DNA of 64,000 nucleotides from Bacteroidales bacterium UBA3297 (GCA_002362105.1 DETD01000016.1:71069-135068), one strand, 5' to 3'. Numbered from the stretch's first letter, positions 33,814-43,588 are shown. Program-made: numbers and translations. Notes: a model not told the origin generated them from the letters alone.

Positions 33814-35271
33814 CTAAAAATTGAGTTTGTTGTACCGTTTGGCGTATAGTGGGTAGATGTCTTTGCTGTCTTTTATGTTGGCTACAATGTTGTAGATTTC
33901 CAGCCGTTCGCCCTCTGTCAGTGGTGTCCGGGGTATTATCAGGCATTTCCCGCAATGCCAGTTTCCTCGGCCGTCGCGCTCCACACAGACCATTTGGTGC
34001 TCGTAGACTTCAGAACTGATGCCGTCGGCGGTTACTACTGGTGTGCTGGTCTCTACCTCGTCGCGTGGAATGATGTCGTAGTAGCCTTTGTCGCCTATGC
34101 GGATGTCCTCAAGCGAACGGTTGTTCTTGAAGCGCTCAGACTTGTTACGGTCAGGTTTGCCGTTGTTGCCCTTCCCCTTCTCGGCCGGACTCTTTCCTTT
34201 CTCTTTGTTCCCTCCCGCTTTGGTCGACTGGCACCAGCGCCGGTTCTTTTCACGGTCGGGGTGTTTCTGTATATATTTGCCGTACCATACGATTACATCG
34301 CACAATTCGAGGGCGAAACTGTACAATTGGCGGTCACCTCCAATGGTGTCGAGGTAGTCGACCACGTTCTTCGATTCGTCCGGATTTTCATCTGCCGTGT
34401 GTACGCAGGCGTTGGCTGTGTTCAGTATCTGCTGCAGGTTTTCGCTGACGATTTGTGGAAACAGGTGGTCGCCTTGCTCGTATGAACCGTATCTGACACC
34501 CAGGTGCTTCGTGTTCTCGCCAGACAGGTAGCGGAGCGACTCTTGTATGTTTATTTTCCCGTTTAGTGCGCATTCATCGGGTAAAAGCCCGGTCTGGTTG
34601 CAGGCTCTGAACAGGTATTCTATCACCTGCCTCAACTGGGTAAAACTCGATAAATTGGCGTTATCGGTGGTCGTTTCCGGAAAATGGAGGGCAATGAGCA
34701 CGGGCATCAGTATGTTCTCGATCTCCTTGTCCAGTTTGTTGTTCTTTTCCGCTATGGTGCGGAACACGTCTGAATACAGTGTGCGTATTTTGGTTTGGTA
34801 GCTGCTGTCGTCAGACTGGCGGATGTTCAAGAACAGTTTGTCGAGGTCGGTGGTGCCGTCCTCGTAACGTTTGTCTTTGAAGTAGAGCAGCGGGCCCCAG
34901 TCTTCGTTGTGCTTCTTTCTGTCGTCGTTGTTCACCATTTGCAGCACCAGGTCGAACTCGTCCATAGTGCCGGCGCTTAAAACATACCAGGGTATTTCGG
35001 CGTGCTTCTCTCCGAATAGTTTCGAGAGGCGTGGCAGCACATAGGCCAGAAAGGTCTTGTCTTCGACACTGTCGGCGCTAAACTCGCAGTTCGCGTCCAG
35101 AATAATGGCGGAAAACTCGTTGAAATGGTCTTTTAACTCTGTTTCTGCCGCTTCCCAGTTGGGAAAACAGGGAAGGTCGATATTGTATTGCTCTGCCCTT
35201 TGTTGCGTTCCTTCAACTACCGACGGGTCGTTGTCGACCCAGAGCACTTTCATTATTTCGTTGTTTGCCAT
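33814..35271 (-). CDS. Receiver-domain protein with unusual non-DNA-binding output region
   Basis: 485 residues, unnamed. Residues 7-150 form a receiver fold: VLWVDNDP (acidic pair D13, D15), the likely phosphoacceptor D59 in AIILDANCEF, a Ser in WYVLSAG and a Lys in LLYFKDK, so the active site looks complete. Residues about 160-330 are helical; VSENLQQILNTANACVHTAD recalls the GNxxxH region of HEPN/DUF4145 proteins (weak likeness). A basic, disordered linker (about 345-395) leads to a beta-rich end with a WHCGKCLIIP patch. The kinase gene ends 10 bases upstream. Alternative start MKVLWVDND at 35253. Confidence 0.65.
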   Translation of the reverse strand: MANNEIMKVLWVDNDPSVVEGTQQRAEQYNIDLPCFPNWEAAETELKDHFNEFSAIILDANCEFSADSVEDKTFLAYVLPRLSKLFGEKHAEIPWYVLSAGTMDEFDLVLQMVNNDDRKKHNEDWGPLLYFKDKRYEDGTTDLDKLFLNIRQSDDSSYQTKIRTLYSDVFRTIAEKNNKLDKEIENILMPVLIALHFPETTTDNANLSSFTQLRQVIEYLFRACNQTGLLPDECALNGKINIQESLRYLSGENTKHLGVRYGSYEQGDHLFPQIVSENLQQILNTANACVHTADENPDESKNVVDYLDTIGGDRQLYSFALELCDVIVWYGKYIQKHPDREKNRRWCQSTKAGGNKEKGKSPAEKGKGNNGKPDRNKSERFKNNRSLEDIRIGDKGYYDIIPRDEVETSTPVVTADGISSEVYEHQMVCVERDGRGNWHCGKCLIIPRTPLTEGERLEIYNIVANIKDSKDIYPLYAKRYNKLNF

Positions 35272-35280
35272 AAGCGTATG

Positions 35281-36627
35281 TTATTTATACGATATACAGT
35301 TGTGGAATGTCAGCAGATAGGCGAACGGGTAGGCGGCGTTGTCGTCGCATTCTATGGTCGCACTGCCTCCGAATCGGCTCATCAGGTTCCTGATCTGAAA
35401 GGCGCCCAGACCGTTATGCCCGTCTGTGCCCACCGCGGTGCTACCGCCGTACATAAAGACCTTTTCTTCCGACATGCCTTTCTGTAGCGGTTTGCCGTTG
35501 TTCGACACGGTCACTATGCAGGTGCTGCCTATGCTGTTGTATTCTATCCGTATGGTGTTGTTCTTGTCTTCAATGCCCGAAAAACCATGCGAGCAGGCGT
35601 TGCTGACGATGTTGTCGAATATCTGGGTGAGGGCTTGCCTCGGAAAAACCAGGTAGAGGAGTGGGTCGCCTTTGTGCAACACTACTTCGCCCTTTATTTT
35701 GAAGTCTTCTACCGCATATTTGCCCATTTCATCGAACTCGAACTTGAACATCGGACTTTGGTGGGTTGCCATGTACTCGCTAATGAATGGCGCTAGCGCT
35801 ATGTCTTCGGTCTCCATTCCATCGCCTATTGTGAAGGTGTTGATCTGGTTCGACAATATGTTGAGCGACTCGCTAATCCGGTTGTAGATGTCGCCGACCG
35901 AAATGGGCCTTAACTTGCCGACTTGGGTCTTGTCGTCGAGTGTGCCGTTGTGTTCTGCCCGCGCTTTCAGCAACGTGTTCCACCAGTTGTTCAGGTTGAA
36001 AAGGGTCTGCCCAACGGCGTGTTTTTTCAGGTGTATGTCTTTCTGGTAATTTTCGAAATCTTCCTGTTTTTCGGCCATCAGGTCTTGTAGAAGGGTCAGT
36101 ATGTCGTTTTTCACCAGCACGTCCTGCACTTCCAGGCTCGGCAGTTTGATGACTAGGTTAAGCAGGTCGTTTTTATCGATTAAATCGTCTATTTTGTGCG
36201 CTTGCTCGTTCGTTTTCGCTACGCTCTCCAGCTGTTCGCTCAAGCGGTCCGATATCAGTTCGCGTAAGAGGTAGTCCTCGCTGACCAGGTTGTGGTTTTT
36301 AATGCGGAAGGCAAAGTAGGGTATACGGTCTACCCAAACGCCGTCTTCCAATCCGCTCATTGTGCTGAGGCGGGCCACCCGGAACCGGTTGCCTGTTAGG
36401 GCGGCCATCAGGCAGGGCTCTGTAATGTGTGAGCTCACAAGGTAGTTGCCCGGCCCTATGTTCTTGTCGGAAATGTACGACAGCATGTACTGGTCGGTGA
36501 AGTTTTCCAACGACATGCACCATTTTTGGTTGTCTTGGTTGGTGACATCAATCTTCCAAAGGTCGAAAATGTCGATTAAATCGCCTAAACGGTAATCTTT
36601 TTCTGTCGTTTCTTGTGTCTTTCCCAT
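35281..36627 (-). CDS. Cytosolic histidine-kinase-like ATPase
   Basis: 448 residues with no membrane segment or signal peptide. The C-terminal third is a HATPase domain: N-box QIFDNIVSNACSHGF (335-349), a G1-like VSNNGKPLQKGM with Asn in place of the usual Asp, and G2 GHNGLGAFQIRNLM (403-416). A candidate phosphoacceptor is H203 in LKKHAVGQTLFNLNNWW, inside a long helical region (about 120-260) with Glu-rich coiled stretches. The first 110 residues are an unknown sensor domain. It is directly upstream of the receiver protein and probably phosphorylates it. No other partner is visible. Confidence 0.7.
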   Translation of the reverse strand: MGKTQETTEKDYRLGDLIDIFDLWKIDVTNQDNQKWCMSLENFTDQYMLSYISDKNIGPGNYLVSSHITEPCLMAALTGNRFRVARLSTMSGLEDGVWVDRIPYFAFRIKNHNLVSEDYLLRELISDRLSEQLESVAKTNEQAHKIDDLIDKNDLLNLVIKLPSLEVQDVLVKNDILTLLQDLMAEKQEDFENYQKDIHLKKHAVGQTLFNLNNWWNTLLKARAEHNGTLDDKTQVGKLRPISVGDIYNRISESLNILSNQINTFTIGDGMETEDIALAPFISEYMATHQSPMFKFEFDEMGKYAVEDFKIKGEVVLHKGDPLLYLVFPRQALTQIFDNIVSNACSHGFSGIEDKNNTIRIEYNSIGSTCIVTVSNNGKPLQKGMSEEKVFMYGGSTAVGTDGHNGLGAFQIRNLMSRFGGSATIECDDNAAYPFAYLLTFHNCISYK

Positions 36628-36698
36628 GGCTCTTTCCCTTGTTTATAATTAAATATAAACATTTTTCCCGAATTTTTAGGCGGCTCACTTACTTTTTC

Positions 36699-37634
36699 CT
36701 ATAGGTTGTGCATCAGCCATTTCGATAGGTCTTCTTTTTTGCTGCCGCTACGTCGGGCATAGTCTTCCAGTTGGTCGTCGCCTACCTTGCCTACCATAAA
36801 GTAGAACGATTTCGGGTGCGATATGTAGAGGCCCGATATAGAGGCGTTGGGCTGCATGGCTCCGTTTTCGGTGATGGAAATGCCTATTTCCTCCATTTTG
36901 AGCAACTGGTTGGTCTTGAATATGATGCGTTGGTCTGGTATCGACGGGTAGCCGATGGCCGGCCTTATGCCGTCGTATGGCTTTTTCATCAGTTCCTCTG
37001 GGGTATAGTGCTCGTCGGGGGCGTACCCCCAGTAGGTAGTGCGGACTTGCTGGTGCAGCCATTCGGCTGTGGCCTCGGCAAGACGGTCGGCTACGCTTTT
37101 TATGAGTATGGAATTGTAGAGGTCGTTTTTCTTTTTGTAGAGCTCGCTTTGTGCATCGGCTCCGTCGATGCACAGGCTAAATAATCCGATGAAATCGGAC
37201 TTTGGTGAAATAAAGTCGGCAATCGACACACATTTGCCCGACAACTCCCCCGGGTGTTGCTGGCGCAGCATGGGCAGGTAGATTTCTGCTTGCCCTTCAG
37301 GACTGATGACGATGCCTTCGTTTTCGCTATGGGCGGGGCAAAACATAATTTTTGCCTTTATTGTCAGGCTTTTTTCGCTTTTTGCCTTCAGCAGCGTCTG
37401 GCGGGCGTCTTGATAGAGGTTAAGGGCTTCGCGGGCTTTGTCGACTCCGTATTTCCTGTTTTTTATCAGAAAATTTTGAATGCATTGCTCGCATCCGCAG
37501 AAATTGTCCATTCCATCGAATCTTCCGGGTAGCCCCCACGCTTTGAAAAAGAAGACCCAGTCGATGTAGGGGACAACTGTCGATATGTCGATGTTGTCGA
37601 ATATTTTCGCGCCCTTTAACTTCGGAATGTCCAT
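36699..37634 (-). CDS. Stand-alone methionine-synthase reactivation (MetH AdoMet-binding) domain protein
   Basis: 311 residues corresponding to the C-terminal domain of MetH. The family motif is strong: LAEATAEWLHQQVRTTYWGY followed by APDE, then GIRPAIGYPSIPDQ (RxxxGYP, AdoMet contact), and NGAMQPNASISGLYISHP. In MetH this domain reloads methyl-cobalamin using AdoMet and flavodoxin. Here it is a separate gene with an extra N-terminal region (about 1-80) holding CGCEQC, which may bind metal. The rest of MetH is not in the window, so it probably lies elsewhere. It starts three bases after the PfkB gene ends. Confidence 0.8.
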   Translation of the reverse strand: MDIPKLKGAKIFDNIDISTVVPYIDWVFFFKAWGLPGRFDGMDNFCGCEQCIQNFLIKNRKYGVDKAREALNLYQDARQTLLKAKSEKSLTIKAKIMFCPAHSENEGIVISPEGQAEIYLPMLRQQHPGELSGKCVSIADFISPKSDFIGLFSLCIDGADAQSELYKKKNDLYNSILIKSVADRLAEATAEWLHQQVRTTYWGYAPDEHYTPEELMKKPYDGIRPAIGYPSIPDQRIIFKTNQLLKMEEIGISITENGAMQPNASISGLYISHPKSFYFMVGKVGDDQLEDYARRSGSKKEDLSKWLMHNL

Positions 37635-37637
37635 TGC

Positions 37638-38582
37638 CTATAGCTGGTTTTTAAACTGGTCTGCAAAGTCTTTTGAAATATAGTTCTCGAGGCTGGTGCA
37701 GACAAATGAACTGAACTCTATGCCGCAGGCCATTACTTTGTCCCAAATGACGGTCGGAACGCATCCGGTCTTCAGGTTGTCGTAGGTGATGCCGTATTTC
37801 AGCAGTCCGTATATTACGCCTGCATTGAAACTGTCGCCTGCCCCTACGGTGCTTACTGGCGTAACGGTGTGTGCCGCATACGATTTGGGCTCGTTGCCGT
37901 TGCTGAACAGGGTTACTCCGTCTGCCCCTTTGGTGTAGATGAAGTTTTTGGTGAAGAAGTCAATGTGCTCTTTGTAGGTCAGGGTTGGGTCCTCTTCGTT
38001 GAACAGGTATTTGAAGTCTTCGTCGCTCCCTTTGAATATGGTGACGTATTCCATGTTTTCCAAGAACGACGGCATCAGGTGTCGGACTACAGGCGCCAGG
38101 TTTTTGCGGAAATTCACGTCGTAATAGACAATGGCCTTTTTTTCGCGTGCTATACTCAGTAGTTCGATTAGTGGTTCGCGCAGGGCTTCGTTCAAAGCGA
38201 AAAACGAACCAATCAGTATAATGTCGTTCTCCTGTATGTCGGGCATCATGTAGTCGAGGCGCCCTATGCTCGGATAGTCGGTGTAGAACATATAGTCGGG
38301 GTGCTCGTTCTCGTCGAGAAAGGCTAGGGCTACTGCCGACTTGTGCTCGTGTGGAAGTGTGCACATTAATTCGGTCGATACGCCGTTCTCTTCCATACAC
38401 TGGCGAACCAGCTGGCCCACGTTGTCGTTGCCGACTTCGCTGATGAAGAGCGGGTGCTCGCCCATACGCCCTAGCGATACCATAGCGTTAAACACTGAAC
38501 CGCCTGGCTTGCCGCTGATGGGCTGGCCGTTTTTGAAAATGATGTCGAATACTGTTTCGCCTATTCCTATTACTTTTCGCAT
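37638..38582 (-). CDS. PfkB-family carbohydrate kinase
   Basis: Ribokinase-fold sugar kinase, 314 residues, probably a fructokinase-like enzyme. Motifs: N-terminal GETVFDIIFKNGQPISGKPGGSVFN, with GGSxxN for substrate binding, and the C-terminal PfkB signature VSTVGAGDSFNAGVIYGLL with the catalytic Asp in GAGD. Substrate not settled. I chose the ATG at 38582 (MRKVIGIGETV); an earlier frame opening at 38609 adds nine residues. A minus-strand TATATTTG at 38607-38614 lies just before this start. Confidence 0.88.
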   Translation of the reverse strand: MRKVIGIGETVFDIIFKNGQPISGKPGGSVFNAMVSLGRMGEHPLFISEVGNDNVGQLVRQCMEENGVSTELMCTLPHEHKSAVALAFLDENEHPDYMFYTDYPSIGRLDYMMPDIQENDIILIGSFFALNEALREPLIELLSIAREKKAIVYYDVNFRKNLAPVVRHLMPSFLENMEYVTIFKGSDEDFKYLFNEEDPTLTYKEHIDFFTKNFIYTKGADGVTLFSNGNEPKSYAAHTVTPVSTVGAGDSFNAGVIYGLLKYGITYDNLKTGCVPTVIWDKVMACGIEFSSFVCTSLENYISKDFADQFKNQL

Positions 38583-38978
38583 GTTGTGTTTTCTTGATTT
38601 ACGGGGCAAATATAATCAAATTTGTTTATATGCTTGTGGCGTTTGCGGTGGGTTCTGGCAGGTTCACCCCGACATTCTGTTAGGCTGTCTTACAATATGT
38701 TCCCGCTTTTTCCCGAATTATTGCTACTTCAATATCTTTTGTACTTCTTTTTTGCGTTTGAATATGACAAATTGAAAGCAAATATGGAGTATTTGTAGCA
38801 GAATGTGCTGCGCTGGCCGCTTAGTAGGTTTTTCTGAAAGTTTGAATTTGTTAGTTGTTGGTCTAGTGAAACAAAAAAATGTGCTTTTGTGGTGTGGTTT
38901 TTGTTTCAGTTTGAAAGTTAATGCCAAAAAAATACTATTTATCAACAGCTGTTGCCTCGTTGTAGTGCAATATATAAG
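38583..38978. other. Divergent intergenic region before gltB
   Basis: Holds the minus-strand -7 box TATATTTG at 38607-38614 for the kinase operon, and an 11-bp inverted repeat, TGAAACAAAAA (38867-38877) with TTTTTGTTTCA (38898-38908), about 80 bases upstream of the gltB promoter. A minus-strand open frame at 38724-38945 lacks any likeness to a protein and is not called. Otherwise AT-rich with no features seen. Confidence 0.45.
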
Positions 38979-38986
38979 TAATTTTG
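38979..38986 (+). promoter_or_regulatory. Promoter -7 box of gltB
   Basis: TAATTTTG about 115 bases before the gltB ATG. With transcription starting near 38993, the leader would be about 108 bases and contain the hairpin at 39001-39036. Confidence 0.55.
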
Positions 38987-39000
38987 TGAGCGATTAACAA

Positions 39001-39036
39001 CCAGCCGGCTTTCACTACTCGCTGAGGCTGGCTTTT
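39001..39036 (+). promoter_or_regulatory. Leader hairpin of gltB
   Basis: CCAGCC (39001-39006) and GGCTGG (39026-39031), then CTTTTG, within the predicted 5' leader. It looks like a weak attenuator or a stability element. Only one stem, no matching known riboswitch. Confidence 0.3.
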
Positions 39037-39100
39037 GAAACAGATAACTAACAAGATTTTATAACTGGCTATAACGTTGAGCCGCAAAAGAAACAAATTT

Positions 39101-42100
39101 ATGCAAAGCAATTATCCTACGCAGGGGGGACTTTACAATCCCGAGTACGAGCACGATGCGTGTGGTGTCGGAATGTTGGTTAACATTCACGGCAACAAGA
39201 GTCACGAGCTTGTGGATTCAGCATTAAAGGTTCTTGAAAACATGCGCCACCGTGGTGCTGAAGGCGCTGACAACAAAACTGGCGACGGTGCGGGAATCAT
39301 GTTGCAGATTCCTCACGAATTCATTCTTCTTCAAGGTATTCCTGTCCCTGAGAAGGGTAAGTATGGTACCGGTCTCGTTTTTTTGCCTAAGGACAAGAAA
39401 AAACAGCAAGACATCCTCAACATCATGATTGAGGAAATTGAAAGGGAAGACCTTACGCTTATGCACCTTCGCGATGTCCCTACTAATTCCGAGTGCTTGG
39501 GTAAGGCTGCGGCTGCCGTTGAACCCGATATCAAACAGGTGTTTGTAACGGGTGTCACTAACGAAAAACTCGATTCTTTCGACCGTACGCTCTACATCAT
39601 CCGTAAGAAGATTGAGAACCGTATCAAGGACGAGGATTTTTATATTGTTTCTCTTTCTAGCAAGAATATCATTTATAAGGGTATGCTTACCTCTATGCAG
39701 GTTCGCGAATACTTCCCTGATTTGAGCAATAACTATTTCACCAGTGGTTTGGCTTTGGTGCACTCTCGTTTCTCTACCAATACCTTCCCTCGCTGGTCTT
39801 TGGCTCAGCCTTTCCGTTTGCTTTGCCATAACGGTGAAATCAATACCATCCGTGGTAACCGTGCTTGGATGGAGGCGCGCGAGAGTGTGCTCTCTTCTGA
39901 AACGCTGGGCGATGTTAAGGCTATTCACCCTATCATCCAACCGGGTATGTCTGACTCGGCTTCCCTCGATAACGCGCTCGAGTTCTTCCTTATGTCGGGT
40001 ATGAGCCTGCCTCACGCTATGGCGATGCTCGTTCCTGAACCTTTCAACGAGAAGAACCCTATTAGCGAGGATTTGAAGGCGTTCTACGAATACCACTCTA
40101 TCTTGATGGAGCCTTGGGACGGTCCGGCCGCTCTTTTGTTCTCTGACGGACGTTTCGCCGGCGGTATGCTCGACCGTAACGGCTTGCGCCCTTCTCGCTA
40201 CCTCATCACGAACAACGATATGATGCTGGTGGCTTCTGAAGTGGGTACTATTGAGTTCGAACCTTCTGAAATTAAGGAAAAGGGCCGCTTGCAACCTGGT
40301 AAATTGCTCCTTATCGATACGGAAGAGGGTAAGATCTATTATAATGGTGAAATTAAAGACAAACTCTGCCACCAGAAACCTTATCGCGAATGGTTGTCTA
40401 CCAACCGTATCGAACTCGATAAGTTGAAGAGTGGACGTAAGGTTAGCAACGATGTGGAAGATTACGACCGCAAACTGCTCCACTTCGGCTTCACCCAGGA
40501 AGATATCCGTCGTACAATCATCCCAATGGCTTCTAACGGTGCAGAACCTGTTGCTGCTATGGGTAACGATACTCCGCTGGCTGTTATCACCGAGAAGCCA
40601 CAGTTGCTTTTCAACTACTTCCGCCAACAGTTCGCACAGGTTACCAACCCTGCTATCGACTCTATTCGTGAAGAGTTGGTGATGAGCCTTACCGAATATA
40701 TTGGTGCTGTGGGCATGAACATTCTTTCGCCTAGTGGCGAACACTGTAAAATGGTCCGCCTGCCACAGCCTGTGTTGAATAATACCCAGCTCGATATTCT
40801 CTGTAACATCCGTTATAAGGGCTTTAAGACCGAAAAGCTGCCTATCCTCTTCGAAATCTCTAAGGGTGAGGCTGGCTTGAAGGCGGCTCTCGACGATATC
40901 TGTAAGAAGGCTGAGGCCAGCGTCGACGAGGGTGTTAACTACATCATCTTGTCGGACCGCGATATCGATGCCGAACATGCGGCTATCCCTTCTCTGCTTG
41001 CGGTGAGTGCGGTTCACCATTATCTGATTTCTGTTCAGAAACGTGTACAAACAGCCATCATCATCGAGTCTGGTGAAATACGCGAGGTTATGCATGCGGC
41101 CTTGTTGCTCGGATATGGTGCTTCTGCCCTCTGTCCTTATATGGCTTACGCTGTTATTGCCGATCAGGTTAAGAAGGGTGAAATTAATGAGAACTACGAG
41201 TCGGCTGAAAAGAAATACATCAAAGCTGTCGACAAGAGCCTGCTCAAGATTATGGCGAAGATGGGTATCTCTACAATCCGTTCTTACCGTGGTGCCAAAA
41301 TTTTCGAAAGCCTTGGCTTGAGCGAAGACTTGTTGAATACTTACTTCGGTACCAAACAGGCTACTATCGGTGGTATCGGTCTGAAGGAAATTGCGCGCGA
41401 CGCCATCCGTTTCCACAATCAGGCGTTTGCTTCTAAAATCAGCCCTGTTCTACCTAGCAGCGGTTTGTTCGCTTACCATAAAGATGGCGAGAAACACGCT
41501 TGGAATCCTGAAACCATCGCTAACCTCCAGTTGGCTACCCGCTTGAATGACTACAATCGTTACAAGACTTATGCTAAACTGGTCGACGAGAAAGAAGATC
41601 CTATCTTCATCCGCGACTTCTTCAACTTCAAGAAGAATCCTATCGACATCAACAAGGTCGAGCCGGTTGAGGAAATCGTTAAGCACTTTGTAACTGCCGC
41701 TATGTCGTTCGGTGCCATCTCTAAGGAGGCGCACGAGGCACTTGCTTTGGCGATGAACAAGCTGGGCGGACGTAGCAACACCGGTGAGGGTGGTGAAGAC
41801 AACGAACGCTTCCACTCTTTTGTCAATGGCGTTTCTTTGAGCTCTAAAACGAAACAGGTTGCTTCTGGCCGTTTCGGTGTAACTACCGAATACTTGGTCA
41901 ATGCAGAAGAAATACAGATTAAGGTTGCCCAGGGTGCTAAACCGGGTGAAGGTGGTCAGCTGCCTGGTTTTAAGGTCGATGCTGTCATCGCTAAGACCCG
42001 TCACTCTATTAAGGGTATCTCTCTGATCTCTCCTCCTCCTCACCACGATATCTACTCAATCGAAGACTTGGCACAGCTTATCTTCGACTTGAAGAACGTA

Positions 42101-43588
42101 AATCCTAAGGCTGCTATCTCTGTGAAGCTCGTTGCCGAAAGTGGTGTGGGTACTATTGCCGCTGGTGTGGCTAAAGCGAAGGGCGACCTCGTAGTCATTT
42201 CGGGTGCTGAAGGTGGTACTGGTGCTTCTCCGGCTTCTTCAATGCGCTTTGCGGGCATCTCGCCGGAAATCGGATTGAGCGAGACTCACCAGACTTTAGT
42301 TGAAAACAACCTCCGTGGTTACATCCGTGTTCAGGTCGATGGTCAGTTGAAGACCGGACGCGATGTCATTAGTATGGCGCTTCTTGGTGCTGAGGAGTAT
42401 GGTTTCGGAACAGCTGTGCTGATTGTCTTGGGCTGCGTTATGATGCGCAAGTGCAATACCAATACATGCCCTGTGGGTGTGGCTACGCAAGACCCTAAAT
42501 TGCGTGAGCGTTTCCGCGGTCACTCTGAGTATGTGGTGAACTATTTCCGCTTTATTGCACAGGAAGTTCGTGAATACTTGGCCGAAATGGGCTTCACTTC
42601 TTTGAAGGATATCATCGGCCGTACCGACCTTATCGAAATCAAACCTCGCAAAGAGGGTTCGAAGGCGGCTACTATCGACTTCAGCCGTCTCCTCCACAAG
42701 GTCGACAATGGTGCCGACATCGTTTGTACCACTCCTCAGAACCACGAAATCGACAATGTTCTCGATGTGGATATGATTGCTGAGGCTAAGGAGGCTCTCG
42801 ATAACAAGAAGGAGGTTTCTCTCAACTACAGTATCAAGAATACCGACCGTGCTGCCGGTGTCATGCTCTCGGGTGCGGTTGCTATGAAGTATGGCGAGGC
42901 TGGTCTGCCTGACGAGACTATCAATGTCCGCTTCAAGGGTTCTGCCGGTCAGAGCTTCGGTGCTTTCTTGATGAAGGGTATCAACTTCAAACTCGAAGGT
43001 GAGTGTAACGACTACTTCGGTAAAGGTTTGAGCGGTGGACGTATCTCTATCATCCCTCCAATCCGTAGTAACTTCGCTGCCGAAGACAACATCATTGCCG
43101 GTAACACGGGCCTCTATGGAGCTACTTCGGGCGAACTTTACGTAAATGGCCGTGTCGGCGAGCGTTTCGGTGTCCGTAACTCTGGTGCGATTGCCGTTAT
43201 CGAAGGTGCTGGTGACCACTGCTGCGAATATATGACTGGCGGTCGTGTGGTTGTCTTGGGTGAAACCGGACGTAACTTCGGTGCCGGTATGTCGGGCGGT
43301 GTTGCTTACGTTTGGAATAAGAACCAGAACTTCGACTACTTCTGTAATATGGATATGGTTGAGTTGACCCTTATCGAAGAAACTGCTTCTCGTAAGGAGT
43401 TGCACGAACTCATCCGCCAGCACTACCTCTATACGGGCTCGAAGATTGCCCGCACTATGCTCGACGACTGGAACCACTATGTGGAGGAATTCATCCAGAT
43501 TACTCCTATCGAGTACAAGCATGTGCTTCAGGAAGAGCAGTTGGCTAAATTGCAACAGAAAATTTCTGATATCAGCCGCGACTATTAA
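39101..43588 (+). CDS. gltB: Glutamate synthase, large subunit
   Basis: Large subunit of GOGAT, making two glutamates from glutamine and 2-oxoglutarate. About 1495 residues, the full four-domain length. The glutaminase domain begins after a short propeptide at CGVGM (EHDACGVGMLVNIHG). The central FMN/synthase domain includes GGRSNTGEGGED, VAQGAKPGEGGQLPG and ISGAEGGTGASPASSM; CVMMRKCNTNTCPVGVATQD holds the 3Fe-4S cysteines; the C-terminal beta-helix has repeated GxxGxxxG (SGGRISIIPP). ATG at 39101; the TTG at 39077 is a longer alternative. Next to gltD and asnB. Confidence 0.97.
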   Translation: MQSNYPTQGGLYNPEYEHDACGVGMLVNIHGNKSHELVDSALKVLENMRHRGAEGADNKTGDGAGIMLQIPHEFILLQGIPVPEKGKYGTGLVFLPKDKKKQQDILNIMIEEIEREDLTLMHLRDVPTNSECLGKAAAAVEPDIKQVFVTGVTNEKLDSFDRTLYIIRKKIENRIKDEDFYIVSLSSKNIIYKGMLTSMQVREYFPDLSNNYFTSGLALVHSRFSTNTFPRWSLAQPFRLLCHNGEINTIRGNRAWMEARESVLSSETLGDVKAIHPIIQPGMSDSASLDNALEFFLMSGMSLPHAMAMLVPEPFNEKNPISEDLKAFYEYHSILMEPWDGPAALLFSDGRFAGGMLDRNGLRPSRYLITNNDMMLVASEVGTIEFEPSEIKEKGRLQPGKLLLIDTEEGKIYYNGEIKDKLCHQKPYREWLSTNRIELDKLKSGRKVSNDVEDYDRKLLHFGFTQEDIRRTIIPMASNGAEPVAAMGNDTPLAVITEKPQLLFNYFRQQFAQVTNPAIDSIREELVMSLTEYIGAVGMNILSPSGEHCKMVRLPQPVLNNTQLDILCNIRYKGFKTEKLPILFEISKGEAGLKAALDDICKKAEASVDEGVNYIILSDRDIDAEHAAIPSLLAVSAVHHYLISVQKRVQTAIIIESGEIREVMHAALLLGYGASALCPYMAYAVIADQVKKGEINENYESAEKKYIKAVDKSLLKIMAKMGISTIRSYRGAKIFESLGLSEDLLNTYFGTKQATIGGIGLKEIARDAIRFHNQAFASKISPVLPSSGLFAYHKDGEKHAWNPETIANLQLATRLNDYNRYKTYAKLVDEKEDPIFIRDFFNFKKNPIDINKVEPVEEIVKHFVTAAMSFGAISKEAHEALALAMNKLGGRSNTGEGGEDNERFHSFVNGVSLSSKTKQVASGRFGVTTEYLVNAEEIQIKVAQGAKPGEGGQLPGFKVDAVIAKTRHSIKGISLISPPPHHDIYSIEDLAQLIFDLKNVNPKAAISVKLVAESGVGTIAAGVAKAKGDLVVISGAEGGTGASPASSMRFAGISPEIGLSETHQTLVENNLRGYIRVQVDGQLKTGRDVISMALLGAEEYGFGTAVLIVLGCVMMRKCNTNTCPVGVATQDPKLRERFRGHSEYVVNYFRFIAQEVREYLAEMGFTSLKDIIGRTDLIEIKPRKEGSKAATIDFSRLLHKVDNGADIVCTTPQNHEIDNVLDVDMIAEAKEALDNKKEVSLNYSIKNTDRAAGVMLSGAVAMKYGEAGLPDETINVRFKGSAGQSFGAFLMKGINFKLEGECNDYFGKGLSGGRISIIPPIRSNFAAEDNIIAGNTGLYGATSGELYVNGRVGERFGVRNSGAIAVIEGAGDHCCEYMTGGRVVVLGETGRNFGAGMSGGVAYVWNKNQNFDYFCNMDMVELTLIEETASRKELHELIRQHYLYTGSKIARTMLDDWNHYVEEFIQITPIEYKHVLQEEQLAKLQQKISDISRDY

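Noticed and set aside
38724..38945. 73-residue minus-strand frame in the gltB upstream region
   Set aside because: Low-complexity Lys/Phe-rich translation of AT-rich DNA spanning an inverted repeat; no ribosome-binding site.
39224..41416. 730-residue open frame on the minus strand
   Set aside because: It is the antisense of gltB, whose plus-strand product is unmistakable; the antisense protein has no recognisable domain and arises from codon bias.
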